Shown here one piece after another: positions 1 to 7,716 of a stretch of DNA of 59,954 nucleotides (its first letter is position 1; each line of letters begins with the position of its first letter). Source of the stretch: JALZAA01 sp035938395. Its GTDB lineage: Bacteria; Actinomycetota; Acidimicrobiia; IMCC26256; JACDBD01. A program made the position numbers and the translations under genes. The notes beneath the pieces were generated by a model. It had not been told where the DNA came from. It made no database searches and saw nothing but the letters and a program-made list of their open reading frames with translations. The stretch lies in assembly GCA_035938395.1 (NCBI GenBank), contig DASZGY010000095.1, forward strand, positions 1 to 59,954, given 5' to 3'.

Positions 1-959
1 CTTCCGGTTCCGGCATGGCCACTGAGCCCCGGCGTGAGCAGGAGCCCGACCGCGACTACGGCGGCCACGGGTCGCCACCATCGCGGCAGCGGGTACTCGA
101 CGACGGGGCGGCGATTCACGAGAAGCCGTAGCAACGGAACGGCGACCACGAGGAGCACGAGACGCAGGAGCCAGACTCGGCCAAAGCGCGTGTCGAGCAC
201 GTCCGAGATGACACTCGGTTTGAGGGCGTCTCCGATCGGGAGCGCGGCTGCGTACGCGCCGTCCAGAGCGATGCCCACGATCGTGGCGACCACGGCGCCG
301 GTCCAGCCGGCCCAGGCGAGGCGGGCCGCGCCCTTGGACTCCCGTCCCGCCGGCCAGACGAGGATGAGGAACGCGGCCGCGCCGATCAGGAGCGCGAGGG
401 ACGCGAACACTCCAAACCGCGCCACTGCGTACAGGAAGCCCACAGTGGTGTCGCCGCCCTGGTTGGAGAGGAGCCGTTGGCTGAGGCTCTGGAGGTTCCC
501 CGCGGCCGCCGCGCGACCGACCTGGAACGTGAACGCCCCCTGCACGGGGTGGGAATCGGCTGAGATCACCCGCCAGGTGACGACGTACGAGTCGTTCGCG
601 AGCTTTGGGACGCCGACCTGCACGCGACTCTGCTGACCGGTCGGGTGCGATGCGCTGCCGGTGTCCAGGCGCTCGCCCTTCGAGTTGTACACGCGGATCG
701 CGCCCAGCGCGACCTCGACCGACTCGTTGAACCCGAGCGTCACCGTCTTCGGTGGTCGGTCGAGCACCTGGCCCGCGGCCGGGCTCGTCTGCACGAGGGT
801 GGAGTGCGCGAACGCGGGGCTCGCAGACGCGGCAACGAACAGGAGCGCCGCCAACGGCACCGCGGCGACGCGCCAGACGTAGCGACGGCGGCGACGGCCG
901 CTTTGCCGACCGAGCCGCACAGCCGGAGCTTGCGACGGCGACCGAGGAATGGCGCTCAC
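1..959 (-). CDS. CopC-CopD copper resistance protein (3' end off the left edge)
   Basis: Copper-binding CopC domain fused to a CopD-type membrane domain; it probably binds periplasmic copper and passes it across the membrane. The N-terminus is basic (a run of five Arg near residue 25), then a hydrophobic signal segment (about 30-50) ends at AFA, so mature CopC would begin with the copper-binding His52. The CopC domain spans about 52-150 and contains the DSHP motif expected of the copper site. Several membrane segments follow. The gene has no stop in the window, so the C-terminus is missing. The GTG start overlaps the stop of the upstream anti-sigma gene (GTGA), which supports this start and coupled translation. 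The first ~25 codons lie inside a dispersed repeat, so the N-terminal extension may be repeat-derived. Confidence 0.85.
   Translation of the reverse strand, partial: MSAIPRSPSQAPAVRLGRQSGRRRRRYVWRVAAVPLAALLFVAASASPAFAHSTLVQTSPAAGQVLDRPPKTVTLGFNESVEVALGAIRVYNSKGERLDTGSASHPTGQQSRVQVGVPKLANDSYVVTWRVISADSHPVQGAFTFQVGRAAAAGNLQSLSQRLLSNQGGDTTVGFLYAVARFGVFASLALLIGAAAFLILVWPAGRESKGAARLAWAGWTGAVVATIVGIALDGAYAAALPIGDALKPSVISDVLDTRFGRVWLLRLVLLVVAVPLLRLLVNRRPVVEYPLPRWWRPVAAVVAVGLLLTPGLSGHAGTG
880..942 (+). repeat. Dispersed GC-rich repeat, copy A
   Basis: Begins TAGCGACGGCG and ends with the core GCCGGAGCTTGCGACGGCGA, shared almost exactly with copy B (18806-18873) and more loosely with copy C (45425-45505, minus strand). 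The centre, GCTTTGC ... GCACAGC, is an imperfect inverted repeat. GCGACGGCG occurs near both ends as a direct repeat. This copy covers the 5' end of the copCD gene on the minus strand. Confidence 0.6.
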
Positions 960-1564
960 GAGGTCGACAACCGCGCCCGGCGCCGGGGTTGAAGCGGATG
1001 GGCGAGCAGCCATGCTGCTGCGAGCCCCACGACCTCGACGGCGTGCTGCAGTTCGGCCAGCGCGCCCGTGCTTCCGTCGAGCACGTCCAGCACCGAGGTA
1101 ACGAGCAGACATGCCACCAGCGCCGTCACGACCGGGAGCAGGCCGGGAATCCGCGACGGGCGCCAGGCCGCGAAGAGGAACCCGACGGCGAGGGCGAGGT
1201 CGAAGGAGCCGATGTGGCGGGCGGCGTGGACGGGCAAGCCGGCGTCGTCCCCGAGGAGGAGCGCCGGCAGCGCGGCCACGATCATCACGCCTGCGACGAT
1301 TGCGAGCGTGGCGCGCAGCGCCCGTTCGTGAGGGGAATGCGGACGACTGTGGGACCCGATCGACGCCAGGATCGGCGCGGTCAAGTCGGGGACGGATGGC
1401 GCGCGCGCGAGCCTCACCTCGCGATGCATGGACTCAGCATCGCGCGCGAAGGCGCGGCAGGCGGTGCAGCGTTCGACGTGGCCGGCAAGCTCGACCGGGT
1501 CGACGCCGAGATCCTCACCGTCGAGGCGGGCGGAGATGGCTGTTCGCGCAGTGTCGCAATGCAT
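956..1564 (-). CDS. Zinc-finger anti-sigma factor, membrane-anchored
   Basis: About 202 residues. The N-terminal cytosolic part has the HxxxCxxC zinc-finger pattern of anti-sigma factors (HVERCTAC, about residues 29-36). The C-terminal half carries several hydrophobic segments (about 85-190), so it is probably a membrane protein that holds the divergent ECF sigma factor inactive until an envelope or copper signal is sensed. The ATG start encodes MHCDTAR, typical of this family. It overlaps copCD by 4 bases, so the two are one operon. An ECF-type promoter lies just upstream (1571-1598). The role as partner of the neighbouring sigma factor is inferred from position and family. Confidence 0.85.
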   Translation of the reverse strand: MHCDTARTAISARLDGEDLGVDPVELAGHVERCTACRAFARDAESMHREVRLARAPSVPDLTAPILASIGSHSRPHSPHERALRATLAIVAGVMIVAALPALLLGDDAGLPVHAARHIGSFDLALAVGFLFAAWRPSRIPGLLPVVTALVACLLVTSVLDVLDGSTGALAELQHAVEVVGLAAAWLLAHPLQPRRRARLSTS

Positions 1565-1570
1565 GCCTGG

Positions 1571-1598
1571 TAGTCGACCTCCGGCGGCTCGGGGTTCC
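1571..1598 (-). promoter_or_regulatory. ECF-type promoter of the anti-sigma/CopCD operon
   Basis: On the minus strand GGAAC (1598-1594) is followed after exactly 17 bases by CGACTA (1576-1571), six bases before the ATG. GGAAC is the usual ECF -35 element. The same pair with the same spacing precedes ycnI (3273-3300). A perfect inverted repeat, CTCGGG-gtt-CCCGAG (1588-1602), overlaps the -35 element. Confidence 0.6.
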
Positions 1599-1602
1599 CG
1601 AG
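1588..1602. promoter_or_regulatory. Inverted repeat between divergent sigma and anti-sigma genes
   Basis: CTCGGG-gtt-CCCGAG, perfect 6-base arms. It covers the GGAAC -35 element of the minus-strand promoter and ends just before a -10-like TATCTT (1603-1608) that sits seven bases upstream of the sigma gene ATG. It could be an operator acting on both promoters, or chance in GC-rich DNA. Confidence 0.3.
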
Positions 1603-1615
1603 TATCTTCCGGGCG

Positions 1616-2146
1616 ATGGACCGGCTGACCGGGCTCTTGGTCCAGGCTCGGGACGGGGATCGGCTCGCACTCGGCGCCGCGATCCGGATGAGCCAGGCGG
1701 AGGTGTGGAGGGTCGCGGCCCACCTCGTCGGTCAAAACGAGGCCGACGACGTCACCCAGGACGTGTTCCTGCGGGCGTGGCGGGCGCTGCCGAGCTTCCG
1801 CGCCGAGTCGAGCGGACGGACGTGGCTGCTCGCCATCGCCCGCCGGGCCTGCGCCGACGCCGTCCGGCGCCAGTCGCGGTGGCGCAAGCTGACGGGTCGG
1901 CTGCACTCCGAGTGGGCTGCGGCGTCCCCCGAGGGCGACGCGGTGGATGAGCTGCACGGCCTCGGCGATCTCATCATGCGTCTCCCACCGGCGCAGCGGG
2001 AGGCGTTCGTGCTGACGCAGATCACCGGTTGCTCCTACGCCGAGGCGGCCGAGCTGTGCAGCGTCGAGATCGGGACGATCCGCTCCCGGGTGGCCCGCGC
2101 TCGCGCAGAGCTCGTCGACCTGGTTCGGGCCGCGCGCGCCGTCTGA
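1616..2146 (+). CDS. ECF-family RNA polymerase sigma factor
   Basis: 176 residues, typical size for an ECF sigma factor with only regions 2 and 4. Region 2 carries the DDVTQDVFLRAWRALPSF core (about residues 44-61), which binds core polymerase and the -10 element. Region 4 carries a helix-turn-helix with TGCSYAEAAELC and IRSRVARAR (about 136-165) for -35 recognition. It diverges from its probable anti-sigma gene, separated by 51 bases. It probably controls the copper/envelope block; the evidence is the matching GGAAC-N17-CGACTA promoters on both sides. It may be leaderless, since TATCTT lies seven bases upstream of the ATG. Confidence 0.9.
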   Translation: MDRLTGLLVQARDGDRLALGAAIRMSQAEVWRVAAHLVGQNEADDVTQDVFLRAWRALPSFRAESSGRTWLLAIARRACADAVRRQSRWRKLTGRLHSEWAAASPEGDAVDELHGLGDLIMRLPPAQREAFVLTQITGCSYAEAAELCSVEIGTIRSRVARARAELVDLVRAARAV

Positions 2147-2172
2147 GTGGGCGCGTCCGAGATCACGCCGGG

Positions 2173-3258
2173 ATGGGCGCGATGATTCCCGCAATGCGCT
2201 TCGTGCGCGGCTTCGTCGTCGTCGCCACCGGCGCCATGATGGCTGTTGTCGTCACGGCGCAGCCGGCCGCAGCGCACGATGTGCCGGGGATCAAGCCCTC
2301 GAACTTCGAGACGATCGTCCGCGATATGACGCCGCGCGTCTCCGGTCTGACCGTGCGGCCGATCGACCTCGGGAACAAGCTCGAGCTGCGGAACGATACC
2401 GGCGCCGACGTGATGGTGCTCGGCTACCAGGGTGAGCCGTACCTGCGCGTCGGCTCGCGGGGCGTGTTCGAGAACCGCCGATCACCGGCGACGTATCTCA
2501 ACCGAACCCAGGCCGGCACCACTCCCGTGCCATCCGCCGCCGATCCCGCGGCCGCGCCGGAGTGGAACCGGATCGGCTCGGGCCCGGTTGTCCGCTGGCA
2601 CGACCACCGCGTGCACTGGATGGGCACTGCCGACCCTCCCGCGGTCACGCGTGCCCCGGATCAGCGGCACGTCATCGACCACTGGAGCTTGCAGCTGCAG
2701 CGTGGAACGCAGGACATCACGGTTACGGGCGACCTTCTCTGGGTGCCGGGCCCGAGTCCGTGGGGATGGGTGCTCGGCGCGCTCGTGGTCGCGCTGCTCG
2801 TCCTCGGGTTGAGTCGGACGCGGGTGTGGCGTTGGGCGCTCGTCGGCGCGCTCGGAGTCGTGGTCGTGTCGGAGACGGCGCACGTCGTGGGCGCCTGGCG
2901 CGCCACGACCGCCTCGTTCGCGACCAACATCGGCGCGAGCGTCTATTCGATGGGCGGCATCGCTCTCGCGGTCGTGGCACTCGTGTGGCTGGTCGTCCGT
3001 CCGCCGTCCGACGCCATACCAGCGGTGCTCTTCGCCGGTCTCGTCGTGGCCGTCGCGGGCGGGCTCGCCGATCTGACGACGTTGACGCGCTCGCAGCTCC
3101 CGACCGAGGTCCCGGCGACGGTCGCCCGTTTGGAGATCGCCCTTGCCCTGGGGCTCGGCGCCGGGCTCGCCGCCTCCGCCGCGTTTCGCCTCCGCCCGCC
3201 GGCACCTCCAGCCAGCCGGCCGCGCGCGAAGGTCAACGAGCCGACGCCCGTCTCCTAG
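2173..3258 (+). CDS. Secreted/membrane protein of the copper block, function unknown
   Basis: About 361 residues from ATG 2173 (in-frame ATGs at 2182 and 2194 are alternatives). A signal segment (about 10-34) ends AAAH, so like its neighbours it may expose an N-terminal His. The extracellular part (35-195) contains the His-rich stretch RWHDHRVHW near residue 145. Five hydrophobic segments follow (about 197-214, 220-236, 257-276, 281-299, 320-338). I do not recognise a named family. Its position between an ECF sigma gene and ycnI, and the His-rich extracytoplasmic part, suggest metal binding, which is inference. Confidence 0.75.
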   Translation: MGAMIPAMRFVRGFVVVATGAMMAVVVTAQPAAAHDVPGIKPSNFETIVRDMTPRVSGLTVRPIDLGNKLELRNDTGADVMVLGYQGEPYLRVGSRGVFENRRSPATYLNRTQAGTTPVPSAADPAAAPEWNRIGSGPVVRWHDHRVHWMGTADPPAVTRAPDQRHVIDHWSLQLQRGTQDITVTGDLLWVPGPSPWGWVLGALVVALLVLGLSRTRVWRWALVGALGVVVVSETAHVVGAWRATTASFATNIGASVYSMGGIALAVVALVWLVVRPPSDAIPAVLFAGLVVAVAGGLADLTTLTRSQLPTEVPATVARLEIALALGLGAGLAASAAFRLRPPAPPASRPRAKVNEPTPVS

Positions 3259-3272
3259 CAACGCCACGTGCC

Positions 3273-3300
3273 GGAACTTTGTCGGGGTGCCGGACGACTA
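3273..3300 (+). promoter_or_regulatory. ECF-type promoter of ycnI
   Basis: GGAAC (3273-3277), 17 bases, then CGACTA (3295-3300): identical elements and spacing to the promoter of the anti-sigma operon at 1571-1598. Transcription would start near 3307 and leave a short leader carrying the GAGGGGG ribosome site before the 3334/3337 start. Confidence 0.6.
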
Positions 3301-3336
3301 ATGACCGTCCAGCTCACCCGAGGGGGTTCACAAGTG

Positions 3337-3888
3337 ATGAGCAGCAGGCGTTCGGTCCGCCGTTTGGTCCTCGGCGCGGTGCTCGGGCTCGGTCTCGTCG
3401 TTCTCGTGGCCGGCCCGGCGGCCGCCCACGTCGAGGTCGACCCTACGAGCGTTCCGAAGGGATCGACGACGAGCTTCAGCTTCCGAGTTCCGAACGAGAA
3501 GGACAACGCGTCGACTGTCGCTCTCGAGGTGGACTTCCCGACCGATCACCCCATTCCGGCCGTCAGCGTGCTCGTGAAGCAGGGATGGAGCTTCACGGTC
3601 GAGAAGCAACCGCTCCCGAAGCCGGTCCAGACGGAATCCGGCCAGGTCACCGAGGCGGTCTCGAAGATCACCTGGACGGGCGGGCAGATCCCACCGGACG
3701 GATTCGACCTCTTCACCGTGTTCGGGGGGCCGCTTCCCAAGAACGTCAGCCAGCTGCAGTTCAAGGCGTTGCAGACGTATAGCGACGGCGACGTCGTGCA
3801 ATGGATCGAGCCCACGGTGAAGGGCGGCGCCGAGCCCCAGCACCCGGCACCGGTCCTGAAGCTGGGCAAGGCGAGCTCCGGCGGGTAG
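3337..3888 (+). CDS. YcnI-like copper-binding protein (DUF1775)
   Basis: About 183 residues. Residues 8-30 form a signal peptide ending PAAA, leaving His31 as the first mature residue, as expected for the copper-binding brace described for Bacillus YcnI. The rest is a beta-rich DUF1775 domain with the family-typical WSFTVEK, WTGG and GFDLFTVFGGPLP stretches (family members read F-x-F-x-x-G-P-L-P here). It lacks an obvious C-terminal membrane anchor. The start is placed at ATG 3337 (GTG 3334 is equivalent) because a purine-rich GAGGGGG sits about ten bases upstream; ATG 3301 lies too close to the promoter -10. It probably acts in extracytoplasmic copper trafficking with CopCD. Confidence 0.85.
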   Translation: MSSRRSVRRLVLGAVLGLGLVVLVAGPAAAHVEVDPTSVPKGSTTSFSFRVPNEKDNASTVALEVDFPTDHPIPAVSVLVKQGWSFTVEKQPLPKPVQTESGQVTEAVSKITWTGGQIPPDGFDLFTVFGGPLPKNVSQLQFKALQTYSDGDVVQWIEPTVKGGAEPQHPAPVLKLGKASSGG

Positions 3889-3947
3889 CCACGCTCGAGA
3901 TCGGGCGCCGACGCTCGCGATCGTCCCCGGCGCGCCAACATGGGGAC

Positions 3948-4670
3948 GTGAGCGTCGAGACCGCGTCACGCGCGGACCCGAGTGGACCTGAGCCGGCAGA
4001 CAGCGGTGACGACACGGGTCGCCGCTGGCTGCCGACATGGCCGCCGTCGCTCCCACAGGCGGTCATTCTCGTGGCCGCCCTCTGTCTCGTCGCCGGCGTC
4101 GGCGGCTGGCGCCTCGCCCAGGACGACCACCCCGGCCGCGGGAGCGTCGACGCCGGTTTCCTCGAAGACATGCAGACCCATCACCTGCAGGCGCTCGAAA
4201 TCGGTTTCGCGTACCTCGAGCACGGGTCGGACCCGACGCTGAGTCACATCGCGCGCGACATCATCAGCGGCCAGGGCATCGAGGTCGGCCAGATGCGCTC
4301 CGTGCTCTCCCAATGGGGGTTTCAATCGACGCCAAACCCGACCGGGACCGCGATGGCGTGGATGCACGAGCCGCACCCGGCGCAACAGATGCCCGGCATG
4401 GCCACGGGCGCGGATCTCGACCGGCTTCGTGCCGCCGAGGGCATCGAAGCCGACGACCTGTTCTCGCAGCTGATGATCCACCACCACGATGGCGGCATTC
4501 ACATGGCCGATTTCGTGGCGACCGACGCCCAGACGAGCAACATCCGCAACTTCGCACGAGGTATGGCCGCCGGGCAGCGCACGGAGATCGGCGAGCTGAA
4601 CCTGGCGCGCCGGCAACTGGGCCTCGCGCCCGTTGGGTTCGAGTTCTCGAGCCCGACCCCGCCGCCGTAA
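3948..4670 (+). CDS. DUF305 family His/Met-rich membrane-anchored protein
   Basis: About 240 residues, GTG start. One membrane segment (about residues 37-57) anchors an extracytoplasmic DUF305 domain, recognisable from FLEDMQTHHLQALEIG, the central HEPHPAQQMPGMA stretch and QLMIHHHDGGIHMADF. DUF305 domains are ferritin-like four-helix bundles often found with copper and other metal-resistance genes; the many His and Met residues fit metal binding. It follows ycnI by 59 bases in the same direction and is probably part of the copper block. The exact activity is unknown. Confidence 0.85.
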   Translation: MSVETASRADPSGPEPADSGDDTGRRWLPTWPPSLPQAVILVAALCLVAGVGGWRLAQDDHPGRGSVDAGFLEDMQTHHLQALEIGFAYLEHGSDPTLSHIARDIISGQGIEVGQMRSVLSQWGFQSTPNPTGTAMAWMHEPHPAQQMPGMATGADLDRLRAAEGIEADDLFSQLMIHHHDGGIHMADFVATDAQTSNIRNFARGMAAGQRTEIGELNLARRQLGLAPVGFEFSSPTPPP

Positions 4671-4729
4671 CAGTCGGCGGAGCTTCCTTCGTCTTGCGCG
4701 CCGGCGTCCGGACCGAGTGAGCTTCGGCC

Positions 4730-5791
4730 ATGTACCGAGTCGCGCAGTGGAGCACCGGCAACGTCGGCCGGCTCGCGCTCCGAGGAATCGTGCAGCACCC
4801 CGAGCTCGAGCTGGTCGGCGTGCTCGTCCACAGCCCCGACAAGGCCGGCCGAGACGCAGGTGAGCTCGCCGGCCTCGCGCCCGTGGGCGTGACCGCCACC
4901 ACCGACCCGGCCGAGATCATCGGTCTGGGAGCGGACTGCGTGTCGTACACGGCCACCGGCGATCTGCGTCCCGACGACGCGGTGGCGGATATGGCTCGCA
5001 TCCTCGAAGCGGGCACCAACGTCGTCTCGACGTCGGTCGTCCCGCTCGTGTACCCGCCCTCGGCGCCACCGCGGTACACCGAGCCGCTCGAGGCCGCGTG
5101 CAAGGCCGGCGGCGTCTCGTTCCTCACGTCCGGCATCGATCCCGGGTTCGCCAACGACCTGATCCCGTTCGCGTTCCTCGGCGCGTGCGCGCGCGTCGAC
5201 TCGGTGCGGGTGATGGAGGTCCTCGACTACTCCACCTATCTCCAGGCTGACGTGCTGTTCGACATCATGGGTTTCGGGCAGTCACTCGACGAGCTCCCGC
5301 TCATCCTCCAACCCGGCGTCATCGGTCTCGCGTGGGGTTGCACCGTCTCCGTCCTCGCAGCCGGCCTCGGCGTCGAGCTCGACGACATGCGGGAGGTACA
5401 CGAACGAGTACCCGCCGCGCGCGACTACGAGACGCCGCTCGGGACGATCGCGGCGGGCACGACCGCCGGCATGCGCTTCGAGTTGCAGGGCATGGTCGGC
5501 GGCGAGCCGCGAGTGGTGCTCGAACACGTCACGCGTATCAACGAGGAGGTCGCACCCGAATGGCCGCGGCTTCCGGGCCAGGGCGGCTACCGCGTCGACA
5601 TCGAAGGCAACCCCTCGCTCCATTGCCAGTTCCACTTCGAAGGCGAGGACGGCGACCACAACACGGGCGGCCTGATGGCCACCGCGATGCGATGCCTGAA
5701 CGCGATCCCGGCCGTGTGCGACGCCGAGCCCGGGCTGTTGTCGGTGCTCGACCTGCCGCTGCTCACCGGCAAGGGCCTGATGCGTCCCTGA
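4730..5791 (+). CDS. NAD(P)-dependent oxidoreductase, dihydrodipicolinate-reductase-like
   Basis: 353 residues. The N-terminal Rossmann motif WSTGNVG (about 7-13) and the layout resemble the NAD(P)H-dependent amine dehydrogenase group related to DapB and 2,4-diaminopentanoate dehydrogenase. Actinobacteria carry many of these, often annotated as dihydrodipicolinate reductase, without being the lysine-pathway enzyme. A conserved SGIDPGFANDLIP stretch lies near residue 135, and the GGL MATAMR end (about 310) is also typical. The substrate cannot be told from sequence. It has no obvious operon partner: the next gene is on the other strand. Confidence 0.75.
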   Translation: MYRVAQWSTGNVGRLALRGIVQHPELELVGVLVHSPDKAGRDAGELAGLAPVGVTATTDPAEIIGLGADCVSYTATGDLRPDDAVADMARILEAGTNVVSTSVVPLVYPPSAPPRYTEPLEAACKAGGVSFLTSGIDPGFANDLIPFAFLGACARVDSVRVMEVLDYSTYLQADVLFDIMGFGQSLDELPLILQPGVIGLAWGCTVSVLAAGLGVELDDMREVHERVPAARDYETPLGTIAAGTTAGMRFELQGMVGGEPRVVLEHVTRINEEVAPEWPRLPGQGGYRVDIEGNPSLHCQFHFEGEDGDHNTGGLMATAMRCLNAIPAVCDAEPGLLSVLDLPLLTGKGLMRP

Positions 5792-5822
5792 AACGGGAAC
5801 AGTTCCGGATGAGCGAAGCGGG

Positions 5823-7013
5823 TCAGCCGGAGCGCGACGCGACCATGCGGTTGTAGACGCCGGTGACCTTGGACGCGTAGTTCGGATCGGTGGCCCAATT
5901 GCCGTGGCCCATCATCTGCCAGATCGGCGCCCAGCCCTTGGCAAAGAACGTGTCGAAGTTCCGCGCCGCCGTCCCCGGGTCCGCGCCGTACCAGAACGGC
6001 GACGGGGGATTGCTGAGGTCGGCCGCGCTCGAGTTGCGGTCGGCGTAGTTGCGCAGGTGCTGGATCTGGGCGCGGATCCCATCACGGGCGCTCGGGAAGC
6101 GCGTCTCGCCCCGGCAGCCGTCGCACGCGCCGAGACCCGAGAAGTTGTTGTCGCTCCCGCCTGCGCTGAAGCCGCCCGTCTCGACGTACGACTGCGCGAA
6201 CGCAAAGTCGCCGCGCACGTTCTCGGCCGTTCCTTCCTCGACGTAGATCTGCGCCAGCTCGTCGATCGACATCCCGTCCGACAGCCTCGGTGACGCGCCG
6301 CTCGATCGGTACCACGTCGCCATCTCGGCGGCCGAGAGGACCGTCGGACCCATGACCGGCTCGCCCAGCGCCCGCAGGGCGCCAATCTCCTCCGCCACCT
6401 GGAGGGCGCGGTTCGCCTCGGCCACTTTCTGGTCGAACACGCCCTTCTCCAGCTCGAGCCGCGGGAGGAGCTCCTCGAGCTGCGCCCTCTTGCCCTCCAG
6501 GTCGCGTTGGGCCTGCTCGAGGCGGAGGGCCGTCTCCCGCAGCTGTCGAGCGCGCTCGTCGTCGAACGCGTCCGCCGCCTCGGTGAGCTTCGTCCTGCGG
6601 CCCGCTTGAATGTGGCTCTTGGCCGCGAGGACCTCCAGGCCGGCGCTCGGGTCGGTGTTCTTGTAGAGGGCAGCCGCGCGCGTCGACAGCTGCGAGCGGA
6701 GCTCGGCCTCCTTGGCGCGCATCTCCGGGATCGCCTGCTCGAGCGAAGCGATCTGACCTTGCACCTGGTCCTGCTCGTCGAGCGCCTTCTGGTAACGGTC
6801 GTGGGCGGCGTTGGCGTCGGCTTGCGTCTGCTGCAATCTCTCCCGGGCCTGGACGACTCCCGGATCTTCCTGGCCCGTCGCCGGAGGGGCGGCGATCGCG
6901 AGCCCGGCCGTGGCCGCTGTCAGCCCGATCGCGGCGGTGACGAGCCGAAGCGCGACGCTTCGTCGCGAACGGTGGTGACCCGTCGGGCGGCGGTGGAGCC
7001 GGGTGCGGTCCAT
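5823..7013 (-). CDS. Secreted coiled-coil peptidoglycan hydrolase (glucosaminidase domain)
   Basis: About 396 residues from ATG 7013. A basic N-terminus and signal segment (about 20-46, ending ATGQ) lead into a long Glu/Gln/Arg-rich coiled coil (about 52-210). A C-terminal glucosaminidase-like domain follows (about 230-390), with FAFAQSYVETGGFS, DNNFSGLGACDGC and the WATDPNYASKV ending typical of N-acetylglucosaminidases of the GH73/LYZ2 type. Such proteins cut cell-wall glycan, and the coiled coil usually ties activity to a divisome or membrane partner. It is convergent with the preceding dehydrogenase. Domain assignment is firm; the cellular role is inferred. Confidence 0.8.
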   Translation of the reverse strand: MDRTRLHRRPTGHHRSRRSVALRLVTAAIGLTAATAGLAIAAPPATGQEDPGVVQARERLQQTQADANAAHDRYQKALDEQDQVQGQIASLEQAIPEMRAKEAELRSQLSTRAAALYKNTDPSAGLEVLAAKSHIQAGRRTKLTEAADAFDDERARQLRETALRLEQAQRDLEGKRAQLEELLPRLELEKGVFDQKVAEANRALQVAEEIGALRALGEPVMGPTVLSAAEMATWYRSSGASPRLSDGMSIDELAQIYVEEGTAENVRGDFAFAQSYVETGGFSAGGSDNNFSGLGACDGCRGETRFPSARDGIRAQIQHLRNYADRNSSAADLSNPPSPFWYGADPGTAARNFDTFFAKGWAPIWQMMGHGNWATDPNYASKVTGVYNRMVASRSG

Positions 7014-7082
7014 CCACACGTATATCGACCGAACGGATGCCGAGATCAAGGACCAACCGACCACTGCGCGCGGAAGCTAACA

Positions 7083-7104
7083 CCGCGACCCCGGCGTGTC
7101 GCGG
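7083..7104. other. Inverted repeat in the divergent spacer
   Basis: CCGCGAC and GTCGCGG, perfect seven-base arms around an eight-base spacer, in the 132-base gap between the glucosaminidase gene (minus) and the poly-gamma-glutamate-hydrolase-like gene (plus). No T-run follows, so it is not a standard terminator; it may be a regulatory site or RNA hairpin. Confidence 0.3.
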
Positions 7105-7145
7105 CAATGCTGCGCGGTGCTCGCGGTTTCGGGCACTGTAGGAGG

Positions 7146-7709
7146 ATGTTCGACGAGCTCCTCCGCCACCCGGGCGTGGTCGAGGAGTGGGAACTGCGGT
7201 CGAGCTTCGGGTTCCTCGCCATCCACGGCGGCAGCCTCGAGCGAGGTACCGCCGAGGTGGCAGCCGACGCGGCCGATAGGGCCGGCGCGTCGGTGTACGC
7301 GGTGCGCCAACCCGAGAACCTGCGCTGGCACATCCCGTCCGCGCTCGTCGACCCGAGCCTGTCGCCGGCCTTGAGCTCGTTCCTGGAGCACGTCGACCTC
7401 GTCGTCTCGGTCCACGGATACGGGCGCCGGGGCTTCTCGAACGTCGTGCTGATCGGAGGCCGGAACCGCCGGCTCGCGGCTCTGGCAGCGGACGCGTTGC
7501 GCGCCGCGGTGCCGTCGCATCGCTTCGTGGACGACCTGCACGCGATCCCGCCCACCCTGCGGGGCGTCCACCTCGACAATCCGGTGAACCGGACGCGGGG
7601 CGGAGGGATCCAGCTCGAGCTGCCGCCGACCCTGCGCGACGGCGAGGGCGCGCCGTCCGATCGAGACGCGCTGATCTCGGCGCTGGCGTCGCTGGCGACG
7701 GCGACCTGA
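7146..7709 (+). CDS. Poly-gamma-glutamate hydrolase family protein (DUF867-like)
   Basis: About 187 residues. The LAIHGGSLERGTAEVA stretch (about 26-41) matches the metal-binding IHGGxxExGTxE motif of the PF05908 zinc-peptidase family (phage PghP, Bacillus YmaC), and VVSVHGYG (about 84-91) gives a further His. These enzymes cleave gamma-linked glutamate polymers; in actinobacteria the physiological substrate is unknown. A perfect AGGAGG touches the ATG with no spacer, an unusual arrangement that may mean a leaderless transcript or a later start. It is followed after seven bases by the phosphorylase gene, so the two may be cotranscribed. Confidence 0.7.
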   Translation: MFDELLRHPGVVEEWELRSSFGFLAIHGGSLERGTAEVAADAADRAGASVYAVRQPENLRWHIPSALVDPSLSPALSSFLEHVDLVVSVHGYGRRGFSNVVLIGGRNRRLAALAADALRAAVPSHRFVDDLHAIPPTLRGVHLDNPVNRTRGGGIQLELPPTLRDGEGAPSDRDALISALASLATAT

Positions 7710-7716
7710 GGTCGTC

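Noticed and set aside
3301..3336. ATG 3301 as the ycnI start
   Set aside because: It lies directly after the promoter -10 and would add a non-signal N-terminus. The later start has a ribosome site and a normal signal peptide.
5796..5806. GGAAC-a-GTTCC inverted repeat after the dehydrogenase gene as a terminator or ECF promoter
   Set aside because: Arms of only five bases, no T-run, and no CGACTA at 17 bases.
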